From the NCBI GenBank assembly GCA_025617745.1, contig CM046853.1:48290934-48354933 (forward strand): 64,000 bases of DNA. The letters run 5' to 3'. The stretch is from Heliocidaris erythrogramma (Eukaryota > Echinodermata > Echinoidea > Camarodonta > Echinometridae). Of this stretch, positions 1-10,700 are shown in pieces. Every line of letters begins with the position of its first letter. The first letter of the stretch is position 1. Below the pieces are notes generated by a model that worked only from the letters and a program-made list of their open reading frames with translations, searched no databases and was not told where the DNA came from. The translations under genes were made by a program, and so were the position numbers.

Positions 1-105
1 TTTATTCAAATCAAATTTTTGTTAGGGTGGACTTGGCCTTTAAGTCTTTTATCTCGCAAACTGCTCCTTTTGTGAAGGATTATGTGCTTTGCATCTCTAA
101 AACAT

Positions 106-135
106 CTTACCCCCCCCCCCCCCCCCTTTTTTTTT
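106..135. repeat. poly-C/poly-T homopolymer tract
   Basis: A run of about 20 C followed directly by about 9 T. It is one of roughly two dozen C runs of 10-23 nt in this window, most of them written as C on this strand. Length in the source may be unreliable because homopolymers are hard to sequence. Confidence 0.9.
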
Positions 136-145
136 GTGTGGTTCC

Positions 146-925
146 TTTATGCTTAGGTCAGACGGACAGATACGCGCGATACGCATGTCTGCGGATGTGC
201 ATCCGTAAAAATCCGTAGAAATCCGCAGCAATCCGTATCATGCGTATCATCCGTAAGTGCATCCGTAAAAATCCGTGGGAGTGCGCAGGAATCGAGGTCT
301 TCCGCGAAAAAGTTTTGAAAATCTCAAAATTATTTTAAATTTCCCGCGCAAGGTCTTTTGCGCAGAATTTAGGTAGAATTTGCGTATTGTTCCGTATCAT
401 GCGTATTGATCCGTATCTTTGCGTATTTTTGCGTAAAACGTCCGTATCCATCCGTAACCTAATCCGCAGGATCCGCAGACATACGCAGATCCGCAGCGTG
501 AATTTTGAAAATCTGTAGTAGTAGTAGTAGTAGTGTTCTCTCCAAAGATCGAATCGCAACTGAAGTGATGCTCCACAAGCCGCGGTATATATGCGGATGT
601 TGCGGACGAGGAGAAAGCCGACATCCGTGTGCGTATGCGTATCGTGCGCAGGACTTCCGTATCTTCCGCAGAACATCCGTATCTAGTCCGCATCTTGCGC
701 AGAATTTAAGTGACACTAGCGTGGCACATCCGCCAAAGGGGTGTCTTCCGCAGAACATCCGCAGGATTTGCGTATTTCATGCGTATTGCATCCGTATCTC
801 ATGCGTATCTACCGTGGTTTTTTGGCTTTTTGCGCAGATTTTCAACAATTTCTGCGGGTGAAATTATTTTTTTTTACGGATGCATCCGCAGACATCCGTA
901 CATGTCCGTCTGACCTAAGCATAAA
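146..925. mobile_element. TIR element A with motif-saturated arms
   Basis: A 23-bp perfect terminal inverted repeat is visible: positions 146-168 (TTTATGCTTAGGTCAGAC and on) and 903-925 as its reverse complement. Four of the next five outer bases also match. The interior is packed with a degenerate 7-mer, ATCCGTA/ATCCGCA, and the related TGCGTA/TGCGCA, in both orientations across about 170-290, 360-510 and 570-910. No transposase reading frame is present, so this would be non-autonomous. A TAG trinucleotide run (519-536) lies inside. No clean target-site duplication was found. Superfamily is not assignable from what I see. Confidence 0.75.
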
Positions 926-968
926 TGAACTGAGTATCGCCTAATTTATCCAGCTTACAGTAAAAGGT

Positions 969-1849
969 GCTTTCACACCGGGATTTGCGTAGAGTTGCGT
1001 AGATTTGAGTAGTGTTGCGTAGCGACTACGCAACACTACGCTGCCATACGCTGTGCCTACGCAAGTCTACGCCGAGGAACGCAAAATAGGTACGGGGGAG
1101 GGGCTCAGAAAATTAAAAAAGTTAAATTTTTTGGCGTACTGTCTGCGTAGAGCCAGAGAACGCAGTTTATACGCAAGCCTACGCAACACTACACCAAAAT
1201 TCCCCCGGTTTCTCGAAACACATTTTGAGACTTGCGCATGGAATGGCGTAATGTTGCGTACTGTGGCGTATAGACCGACGTAGACTTGCGTAGACCTGGC
1301 GTACATTTGCGTATAGTTGCTTATAGTTACTTAAATTTGGCGTACTCATGCTGGATCCTACTGTTTTTCATCAGTTATTATTCACTTGACTGCTAGTTTG
1401 AACCATTTCGTCCCATTTGACATTAAATCATTCGTGCTCTGCCATTAGTGTTTCTAGGGCTTCCAAATGCCGAAGGATAACAGCTTTTTGGAATGGACTT
1501 AAACAACTCATTATCTTCTGATTCTACTTCACAGCAGTACAGTGTTCCGGACAGCAGGCAAGAGTTGCTTGAGAAGTTCATAAGGCGGGAGATGCTATAG
1601 GACTAATGTTTTTTTCTTCTTTTTTTTTCATCTTCGCTTGCGCACAGAATCCGTACGCAACCGTAAGCAACGCTACGCAGACTTAACGCCTGACCTACGT
1701 AAGTGTACGTGGGCAAGTTACGCAACCCTACGCTACCCTACGCAGGGACTACGCCGATCCATCATTTCTTTTTTCATGAGTACGCAACGAATTTTGGCGT
1801 ACTCCCTACGCAACTCTATGCAACTCTACGCAAATCCCGATGTGAAAGC
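969..1849. mobile_element. TIR element B with TTGCGTAG-motif arms
   Basis: The termini are inverted repeats of about 34 bp with two mismatches, beginning GCTTTCACACCGGG on the left and the same with T for C at base 10 on the right. The left arm (969 to about 1335) and right arm (about 1640-1849) consist of many copies of TTGCGTAG/CTACGCAA in both orientations. The central 1340-1640 is ordinary unique sequence. TAA occurs next to each end, compatible with a PIF/Harbinger-like TWA target site, but the left junction has extra bases, so this is only suggestive. No transposase is encoded. It lies only 43 bp from element A and has the same architecture. Confidence 0.75.
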
Positions 1850-2619
1850 CCCTAAGAATTACCTTCAGTTCCACTGCCCATCTCATCCTAATCTAGCTTT
1901 GCTCTGTCACGGATCCATTATTTCTTTAAGCCTTTGATCGCAAGTGGAAGAATGAACTGAGGGCCAACATTTGCCACACTATTCTCAAAACTGCCAGAGG
2001 TCGTCTCGAGCATAATACTTGCTTACCACTAGTCACAAACCACAAGACATTTTATCTTGTGCAACATGTGTCTCATTTTTCGTAGGATGAGAAGGGTTTT
2101 TCCCGAAATCATGTTGATAAAACCACATCCTTCTTCAAAAAATAATGATAAAATTGCTTCAGTATGTGATCACGAACCGCAGAATCAGAAATAATATATA
2201 AATAATAATGTTTTGCCTGTTGAGAAGAATGAAAATAGCAAAATCAAGTGACTCTGTATGTTTTTGTGTTTGCTTAGATAAGCATTGCACATTATTCAAT
2301 GTGTCAAAAAAACCATTTCAAATAACGAACAAATTATCTTATACTTTAAAACTTCAAATTTACCAAACCTTGCCTGTTCCATCGTCGTTAACATACGCAA
2401 TTGTTAGGTATAACAAGTTTGCAGTATTGCTAAACGCATTTAGATCTAGAGGCGTGGAATTGCACTGGTGTATCTTTGACTATAGACAGCTCAATACAGT
2501 ATTTTAAGCACTTATTTAAACTGTTGTGCAGTAGTTTCCCCTTTCCATTTTTAATGAGGATGATAAACTGATTTATAAATAATCCGATTTTTTTTTTATT
2601 CTGATTAAACTGCTATGGA
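1850..2619. other. intergenic, no gene seen
   Basis: AT-rich sequence with stops in all frames. The one reading frame of 99 codons (2208-2507) has no recognisable domain or coding-like composition and is judged to be chance. Confidence 0.6.
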
Positions 2620-3332
2620 ATATACAATACAATACAATACAATACAATAAGCATTTAGTACGCCCTTCCCATAAGGCTCGGAGCGTTTACAAAATATTTA
2701 AATTATAGAACACATTATATTTTTTTTAATATAAACACAAATCAGAAAACTTTTCAATCGTCCATGTGTGGAAACTATCAGGTGGTTTTATGGATACAAA
2801 ATGTAATGAATGTATCTGTTACAAAGTTTGATAGCGGATTTAAAATAAATATGATTTTACAGCTTTTTTAAAGGTCTTTATGGATGCTGACTGTCTAATG
2901 GTCAAGGGGAGATTATTCCATAGCCTCGATGCAGTAACTGTGAAAGTCCTATCACCTGACAAATTTCGGATCATTGGGTAGCTGAGCTGAAGGTTATGAT
3001 TTTAGGATCTGAGATTTCTACTAGCTGTATATACAGTTAAGCATTCAGATATGTACCCTACCCTGGAGCCTGGTTATTGAGAGATTTATAAACATAAAGA
3101 ACTAATTTGAAGATGATACGTTTTTGAATGGGCAGCCAGTGAAGGGAACGAAGTAAAGGTTGGGAAGAATGACTTCTGCCAACCTCAAAAACAAGACGTG
3201 CAGTCCAATTCTGCAGACGCTGTAGACGGTTTACATGAGATTTTGGTATAGAGGAAAGAAGCCCATTACAATAGTCTAGTCTGGAAAGAATAAGTGAACT
3301 TACAGGATGATGACAAGTAGTTTGATCATAAT
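2620..3332 (-). mobile_element. Degraded non-LTR retrotransposon (LINE) 3' end
   Basis: Read on the minus strand, 3300 down to 2840 encodes the C-terminal tail of a LINE reverse transcriptase protein in pieces. Visible segments are LSRLDYCNGLLSSIPKS, LQRLQNWTARLV, LRSLHWLPIQKRIIFKL, then after two frame changes GDRTFTVTASRLWNNLPL and a stop at 2840-2842. These match the post-RT region of CR1/L2-type elements (LDYCN, LHWLP, AxxLWNxLP). The 3' end carries a short tandem tail, (ATTGT)n on the minus strand at 2621-2651, typical for such elements. The catalytic RT domain is absent, so this is a 5'-truncated, dead copy. Confidence 0.85.
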
Positions 3333-3625
3333 TCAGTAGTCAACGGGATAAAAAGGAATGGGTACCTGTCCCCGAAAATAGATTTTATTTCATAAACCAT
3401 AGAAAACCTATAAATGTACGTTTCGTACTTAATTTTCGTTGACGGCGGAAACATAAATTATCCAGTATGGTTTCAACAAGAAATTCTAACTGAATAATTA
3501 ATGAAACACGAGTAGATGACATGATGGATATATGACCCATATCGTTCTCTCAACCCGTTGACTACTGAATTCTTTAACTCTCATTGTGCTTAATACAAGA
3601 GCCACCCGCGTGTCTTTTACGCATT
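3332..3625. repeat. Two inverted fragments of the ~80-bp TTAA element family
   Basis: The 18-mer AATTCAGTAGTCAACGGG at about 3332-3350 recurs inverted at about 3553-3572. The right fragment continues (CTTTAACTCTC, then GAGCCACCCG) with clear similarity to the copies at 53035-53114, 46938-47020 and 19072-19152. The stretch between them (3350-3548) is unrelated and unannotated. Confidence 0.55.
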
Positions 3626-3664
3626 ATGGCGACAAGGGAAATATAGATCTACTCTCTCTCTCTC

Positions 3665-3867
3665 GCTCTCTAAAAAAAAGGGTGAATTTTCACTCTATTT
3701 TCACTCCCCCGTGAGTGACGTCAGTGATCACTTGTTTATGAGTGAATATCGAGTGACTATCGAGTGCTCTCTAAGAGGAAAAGAATGGAGTTTCACTCTA
3801 TTTTCACTGTATTTCCACTCCCCCAGGGAGTGACGTTAGTGATCACTCGGTTGATTTTTTAGAGAGT
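3665..3867. mobile_element. MITE-like repeat with GCTCTCTAAAAAA ends
   Basis: Ends are inverted (CTCTCTAAAAAA at the left, TTTTTTAGAGAG at the right). Inside is an imperfect internal duplication of a block reading TTTCACTCTATTTTCACT followed by GAGTGACGT(C/T)AGTGATCAC, at about 3686-3736 and 3790-3848. Each block contains the palindrome GTGATCAC and a CRE-like TGACGT. A CT microsatellite abuts the left end. Confidence 0.55.
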
Positions 3868-3869
3868 AT

Positions 3870-4796
3870 AGGGAAAAGACAGGGATTAAACCGAACCTAT
3901 ATACTACAGAATTGACCTCATATCTATATAGGTTATGAGTCGCCACAAATGGGTCTATGACTGCATTTCCCAGTCACCCGTAACGTACAAGCTCGCTCGT
4001 TCGTTAAAAGATGTATAATTGAAGTAGGGTCTACTTTATAAAGGTCATATTCTGGGAAAGAAATCCGATCATTTTCGAGAACCTAGGAATCCGAGATTTG
4101 GTAAAGGTCATCCGTATTAATTAATGCAAGAGAGATAGGAATTGCATTTTAATGAATTTAATGGCCATCATCGCTTATGAGTAAATAATATCAAAATCTC
4201 GAATTCAGGCTTTGAACTCACTAGATGTTGTTGCGCATGCATTTTTTTCCTTCTTTCCCTTATTGTTTGAAAGATTCCTTCATCTGACAAAGTGATCCGT
4301 CTATTTGAAGACAGTTTGGATATCAAACTGCATGCATCTCGTGCTGTAAAATTATTTTAGTTGTTTTCTTTGTTTCTTTGTTTCTTTTTATTTAAATACG
4401 GTATAATTTCAAACCTTGTTTTTCAGCAGGTCTCTACAAACTGATATTTTTATACGAAAAAATAACGAAAACCACAATTTCAACATATACTTACTAAACT
4501 TACAAAATAAAAATAAAAATGAATTAAGAAGAGAGAGAGAGAGAGAGCGAGAGAGCACGCGGAAAAATAGATTTACGAACAAATAGTATCATGATCATAT
4601 GTCGGGGGGATAACTTACACATTCAACTCATAAATTTATATGCCGACCTGTAAAATGAATATTTTCTTTGTTTTGCCATATAATATACAATATTTCATGA
4701 TACGGCAGTTTCAAAATTAACTGTATTAAAGTTTACTGATAGTCAAACCATAAAGAAGATAAGTCCATTCAAACACATATCTTATTATAATATTCT
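3870..4796. other. intergenic, no gene seen
   Basis: AT-rich DNA with a short GA microsatellite at about 4530-4553. No coding potential or named element was recognised. Confidence 0.55.
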
Positions 4797-5355
4797 CCAG
4801 CTGTTAAATTGGGAATCGTTGGGCTTGTTGTCGGTTAAAACATACAAATTCGATGGTTTTTTAAATTCTTCATGATTTCAGCGCCCCTTACTGAAAGGAC
4901 TCCTTTCAATTGTTTATCATCAATATTCCTCACGTTCCATCGGAAATTTATCTTTACCAAAACCGCATACAGAATCATGTCGTAGAATGTTTTCATATCG
5001 TGGGGCATGGCATTTTAACGTCTTACCTTCTATTGTAAAATCATCCTTAGATTATAATGAATTCATGAGTGCATTAAATGAACACACGTTGAAAAGTATT
5101 CTTGTAGAATTTAACAATGATGGCCATTAGGTTTGCTTTTGGGTGGGTGGGGTCATGTTATTGTTATACCAATATGTTAATCATTCAATTTGTGATATAT
5201 TATTTTCTCACGTTTGTTTTATTTTATCAACTGGATCCCTCGGTAGAACGGCTGTACCATTGCAGCAGGGCGATCATTCCAATATTATTTTATCATGTTA
5301 TCATGGATGTTATTACATATATGATTTTATATTTGGTAAATAACATAAAATAAAA
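4797..5355 (+). mobile_element. Degraded LINE 3' end (second family)
   Basis: Plus-strand translation from about 4797 to the TAG at 5128-5130 gives a reverse-transcriptase C-terminal tail with one internal stop: LLNWESLGLLSVKTYKF, then HQYSSRS, LSLPKPHTESCRRMFSYRGA, and VLPSIVKSS. The pattern HxYxxRS...LxLPKPxT...R.FSYRGA is the conserved end of many LINE ORF2 proteins. The following AT-rich 3' UTR runs to an AATAAAATAAAATCT end near 5355. The methionine-initiated frame at 5117-5353 lies in this UTR and is not a separate gene. Confidence 0.8.
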
Positions 5356-5819
5356 TCTCTAAATTCGTTATCGAAACTTGCTGGGGTTGAAAACGGTAGT
5401 GCAACAGGTTAAGAAATATCCTTGTTCACATAAAGCAGCTATAGATGGCGCTATTGATTTTAGGATGTCTATGAATTTGCTTTTACATTTCAGCGAGTGG
5501 GAAGCAAATCTGATAGTTGCCAAATGTGCAACCTGAAAATAACACACCGGTGATTTCTGACTTCCGATAGGTTAAACAGAGATTAGTTCTAAAACATCTT
5601 ACACACGGTTTGTTTCGTGTGACCTATATCACGAACAGAACGTATATCATGATCAAAATAGACCTACTACGTACGTCTTAAATATACAACTTTTGCATAT
5701 TAAAACTTGAGCGTGATAACATAAAGATGCCTCACTCTCATTCTCGTTATGAAGTTGTGGGGAAATTGCTTTTTTTTTATAGAAGCTATTCCCAAACTAA
5801 GTTAACTATATAAGAGGTA

Positions 5820-5893
5820 GGAATAACATCTTGTCAAAATCACTGTTCTGTTGGAAATGAAAATAAAACTGCAACTGAAACTGAAACTGTGAT
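5820..5893 (+). mobile_element. Solo LINE 3' tail with (ACTGAA)n repeat
   Basis: CTTGTCAAAATCACTGTTCT and the following GTTGGAAATGAAAAT, then an (ACTGAA)n-type tail, match almost base for base the 3' end of the minus-strand LINE at 45662-47800. Only the last ~70 bp are recognisable here, so this is an extremely 5'-truncated insertion of the same family. Confidence 0.7.
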
Positions 5894-6945
5894 TTATGAG
5901 ATATTGAAACTATCAAAATTGCTTTTGTTGAAATTAAGAAAAACCATTCAGTTCATATAACAAATGGATGACATTAAAAACGAATGAGCGAGCATATAGG
6001 TTGTGAGAAAAAAAAGTGAACTTCCATGAACCTATTGCGCACTTGTACAGTACGTATCATTTAGAATATATAGAAAACCTACTTTTCCATCGCAAATGGT
6101 TGACTGTGGGTTCAATACACCTTGTTTGAATAAGCACTGAATGCACTTCACTGATTGATTTCCTATTTCCTACCACAATATACAGTTCATCAACTATGAT
6201 GTTTCCAATAAGTATTCGAAATATGGTCGTTGTAAAGTGAATACGACTAATCGTTCCTAATTTCTATATTTCATACTAGCTTTCTGAATAAAAAAATCGG
6301 TCTTCAGTTTTGAGTCCATAATATCACTCGTAGTAATTCTTTTTGTAATTATTATGGTCTATGCATTCATGACTTCAATCTATACACACGCTGCTCAAAC
6401 CTGCTCACTATCTCCCTTTCCTGTTTATGTATAACGATATAATTATTTTCATGCCAAAGTTTTTCTAGAAAGTGTTATCATAGCTTTCATCTACACTAAT
6501 TTTTAGACGAGCTTGCATCCTCACGAATGACTTACTTAACATTTCAGGCTTGGAATCAGTGACGTCGCTGGACAATTTTATATGGGGGTGTCGCACGGTA
6601 CCATTACTGCCGACAAGGTAACCGAACATTTCCAACGAGCAAATTAAAAGGGTCAAAAGTTCTGCGATTTGCTGACAAGGTTCGATTAGGGGCTGCACCT
6701 CCCATCCCCCCCCCCCCCCCCCCCGTGATGGCCCTGCCTGGAATCAATCTCTTAGTGTAGATGAGTGGAAATCCTCTAGTTTTAGGAGTCATATAGGGAT
6801 CACTTCCTTTGAAGATAAATCCACTTCAAACTATAGTTGAATCCACTCCGAAATAGTGATTGAATTACTCTTTTGAGAGTCAGTTCCTCTCCAAACGAAG
6901 TGAGCCCTACTGTGACTCCAAAAAAAAAGTGAAATTCCACTCCTG
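5894..6945. other. intergenic with poly-C tract
   Basis: No gene seen. A C run of about 20 nt lies at about 6705-6724. The block 6740-6920 repeats short TCCACTC/GAGTGGA-like words and may be an eroded MITE. Confidence 0.5.
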
Positions 6946-6946
6946 C

Positions 6947-7070
6947 ACTGTAAAAAATAGCAATTTTCCTGCCATTTCACAAGAAAAATACCGTATTAAC
7001 AGAAAAACGGCCAAAACTTGTAATTTTACAAGTCAAAAAAACCTGTTAATCAACATTTATTTTTTACAGT
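6947..7070. mobile_element. Short MITE, ACTGTAAAAAAT family (copy 1)
   Basis: A 124-bp element with inverted ends ACTGTAAAAAATA and TATTTTTTACAGT. Inner blocks (CTGCCATTTCACAAG, ACAGAAAAACGGCC) are partly inverted versions of one another and are echoed in the copy at 11724-11831. Confidence 0.6.
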
Positions 7071-7618
7071 ATGTACATTTAGAGAGTGGGTTGTGCAGGG
7101 GTCTGATATCATGTGACCACAAAGTTACACATCAGAGATATAGAACGGAATATTTGGCTTGTATAATATATGAGGATGTCCATTGTGGGTGTAATAATTT
7201 CCTTTGTTGTTGTTTTACTAACCGACCCTGGCAGTGCAGGGTAAAGGGAAATAGGATCGCTGTTTTTAAAGGCTGAAGTTACTTCGCTGCTTCCTTTCTA
7301 ATCACAGAAGTATTTTAAGTTGCGTTTGAAATATTCGAGAAAATAGATGAGTTTTGCAATCGATGTAGACCTGGGCAATTGCCTTCCCACTTCAGGCATT
7401 TACAAATGTATGTGTATTACAAAATAATTTACGATAGCTAGAAATTGAATTGGTACCGATTTCATCAATAACTCCCACGTGTGAACATAATACTACTAAA
7501 GTAGGAGTAATGGAGTTGTCCTCAGGGCGATTTTACCTTTAAGATGTTGGGTCCTTGCACTGTTCCTTGAAGGAAGCGGTGAATGGCAAAGAAAGTTACG
7601 AAAGCATACTCAGTTCAG
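7071..7618. other. upstream flank of the IgGFc-binding gene
   Basis: No gene recognised. A 138-codon frame covering 6860-7276 runs through the MITE and is taken as chance. This stretch should contain the distal promoter of the downstream gene, but I cannot point to confirmed sites. Confidence 0.5.
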
Positions 7619-7703
7619 TTTATAGCCAGTTCGTTTTCTGGAAAGTGGCAGAGCAGAATTGGATTCCACGTGTGGGCTCGAGAAAGAACAATTTCAAGTG
7701 ATA
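7619..7703 (+). promoter_or_regulatory. putative core promoter / 5' UTR
   Basis: A TATA-like TTTATAG sits at 7619-7625, about 80 bp upstream of the start codon, which would place transcription start near 7650. The match is weak. The TAG at 7623-7625 is also an in-frame stop upstream of the ATG, which supports that ATG as the true start. Confidence 0.3.
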
Positions 7704-7755
7704 ATGGGGAGTCGAATTTTACTTTCTTTGCTTGTTTTTATAGGAAGCGTCTTGG
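7704..7755 (+). CDS. exon 1: signal peptide
   Basis: Encodes 17 residues plus the first base of codon 18 (G|AC, Asp). The donor is a perfect GTAAGT at 7756-7761. The sequence is a charged n-region (Arg4), a hydrophobic core and small residues near the end, as expected for a cleaved secretion signal. Confidence 0.82.
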
Positions 7756-10700
7756 GTAAGTCATTTTTGCACTGCTTTTTAAATTTAGGAATTTAATCAT
7801 AGGAGTATGAGGCAGGGGCTAGGGGGCCGGCTGCAGTCCCCCATTCCCACTAAAATATGAAATCAGCATATTCGAGCAACATGCACCTCTTATTCCGGCT
7901 GAGAGGTGGTTTAATTTTCTAATTCTGCATTTGTATAATTTATCTCGTCTATTTTGATGACCGTGACAAAATAACGTGTTCACTGTGTTAAAACAAGATT
8001 TTTGGTGCGTCTTGAAAATTTAAAGGTAATGTAGAGATTTGGTAAGCCCTCAAAAACTTTTCATCAGATTTCTTGATTTTTTGGTTGATATAATAGAATA
8101 CTAAGATACTCTGAGGATTTTGCATAAAGTTTAGTATTAAACAAAGGAGAGGCAAAAAATAATTTATATACTGGGCCAGGCACGTCCAAACAATGGCAGC
8201 ATGTACTATATACACACACGTGTAAAACTAATGAGTATACTACACACAGTGACACACAGGCTATCTCTGTGCGAAGCCCCAAGCTTGTTGTGCAGTGATC
8301 TGGCGTTCCTTACAGATTATTTACACTGAAATTCACCGGAAATCAAAGATGGAATACCAAATGAACTCTTGCAAACATCTTTTGATACAAGGAGAACAAC
8401 ATGAAACTATATTTAACACGTTTCTTTCAATTTTCCTTTCTGCTACCAATACTGTGCATAAGCTTTAATATTCGTGCAAGAGGTGTTAACCCCCCCCCCC
8501 CCCACCCCCTCCATCTCCCCGGCGAAATAACTGTGCCCATGATATGACATTAGTAGTATTACGGTTATTCCTTTATCTGTTGCTTGATTAATTTTCTGAT
8601 ATTTAACTTTCTTAATGTTAAACCGTCTTTCTAAAGTGCTTTTTCAGAATTGAAGATTTCACATGAAAGTGTCCAATCTTGCAATATGAATACCCGACAT
8701 GCCTGACTGCCACAATTTGTGCGAACCCAAACCCCAAACAACGAGGTTTGGCGAAGAAAATCTACTGTATTACTTGTGTTGGATTCAAATATGAAATGCT
8801 ATATTTTACTTGTGAAGTTTCATAAAACGGTGAAATTGCAAAACAAGCATCTTAGATATTGCGACTTGATAATTATGTAGATCATGTAGGCTTTGACATA
8901 ATTATCTGCGTTGTAAAAGAGTCCTGCATTCTTCCTACTTGACTCGATCTCACCTAAATTGGTTATCGTTTTGCATTGATTTTTTTATTTTGTCTTTATC
9001 ATCCTACGTCCTATTATTCATTCTTCAGACATCGAGGCTTCCATCCATAGCACAGCTGGTACAGACTTCGTCATTCCTGCTTTCTATGCTACTTATGGGG
9101 AGGATGTGGTTTACGACGATAATCCTAAACTCTACATCTCAGGAGTGGACTCTTCAGCAAGGATCAACCTGACGGTTCCTGGGCTGGAGGATTCCTTACA
9201 TTTCTCAGTAGGAGAAGGATGCACCATACCCGTCCTCCTCAACTGTAGGTTGTCGGCTAAGCAGGTGGGCACCCAAACCAGTTCGTTACATGTCGTTTCT
9301 GACCATCCGATTATAGTCCGTATGCACCAGGAGCACTTGGTACCCAACATGCCGACGTCGTTCCTCTCCCTGCCGACACCAATGCTGGGTACTGATTACT
9401 ATGTCGTGGATCCTGGAAACGCGGCGTCACCGACAGAGCTGATCGTTACGGCTGTGCAGGATGGAGCAGAGATTACCATCTCACCAAGTTCCTTTATGGA
9501 GCACGGAGGGATGAGGTACGACGAAGGGGACGAGTTCCAAGTCACCCTTCAGATGTTCGAGACGCTTATCCTTCGGAGTGACGGTGACTTGACGGGAACT
9601 GAGATTGTCTCTGATAATCCTGTTTCTGTCATTGTAGGGGATCACTGTGACCCAGACATGCCAGAAACCACCATCTGCAGGCAACCTCACCAACTTCTTC
9701 CCACAGACCTATGGGGTCAAAGATATGTGGTGACGTCGTTTATGTCGTCTGAAGACAGCGTTTATCAGATCTTCGCCATTTCCGACAAGACCACAGTTCG
9801 ACTGCTCGGAGGTGGGTCCGAGGTAGCTTCAGCTCTGATTCGAGGGGAATCATCGCTCGAAAGGGCCCGTCCAAATAACATATACGTCGTGGAATCCGAT
9901 AAACCGGTCTATGTCATACACTACGAAGGAAACGGACATGCTCTTACTGCTATAACTCCAGATAGCCAACGGGTCACTGGATCGTCTTCAGTTCCTGCCA
10001 TAACCAAACGCAACCGGAATGCCCAAGCTCACCTGCTTATTACGACAGACTGTACCAATACCGAGGGTTTCCAGTTGGATCTGGAACCACTCCCACGTTC
10101 GAAATCCATAGTGAGGGCCAGCGATGATGCTGATTGTGTCATCCGTGTGCCAGTCGACAGTGGGAATCACGTGTTACATCATGAGTCACCTGATGTGACA
10201 TACTCGGTCGCTGTTCACGTGACCGATGATGAAATGTCATATGCTTACCCTGTGGGATTTTCGACTGACGACTCGCGAGATTCAAATCAACAATCATCAC
10301 AAGGTAGGTCAATATTTCATAGATATTATGATTGGCTACGACCCACGAGACCCCAGTCGGCCACGAGAAGAATTGGGCCTCCTGTCCACTTTCCTGAGGG
10401 TTCACCAGACTGACATTTGATATACTAAGCGCTGTAATATATTTTAGACTTAATGTTATGTTGAAAACCAATGACGTTAAGGTTCAAACATTAATTTTAC
10501 ACTTGCTTTCGACAAAAAATATACTGCAAGTTTGCAGTTTCTGAAATGGGTTGGTGGATTTCGTTGATGAAATACTTAAGCAGATCACTTACTACGGTAT
10601 GGTTATCTAAATTTCGAAAACATTGCACATCTTGCCTTAATTTCTATTATATTCAAGATAATATAATTTGTTTATAACAGTAGGTCACTTTCGAAATTTC

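Noticed and set aside
5117-5353. 78-codon hydrophobic frame, membrane-protein-like
   Set aside because: It begins inside the LINE ORF end and lies in its AT-rich 3' UTR.
9132-10471. Minus-strand frames of 60-110 codons
   Set aside because: Antisense shadows of the IgGFc-binding exon.
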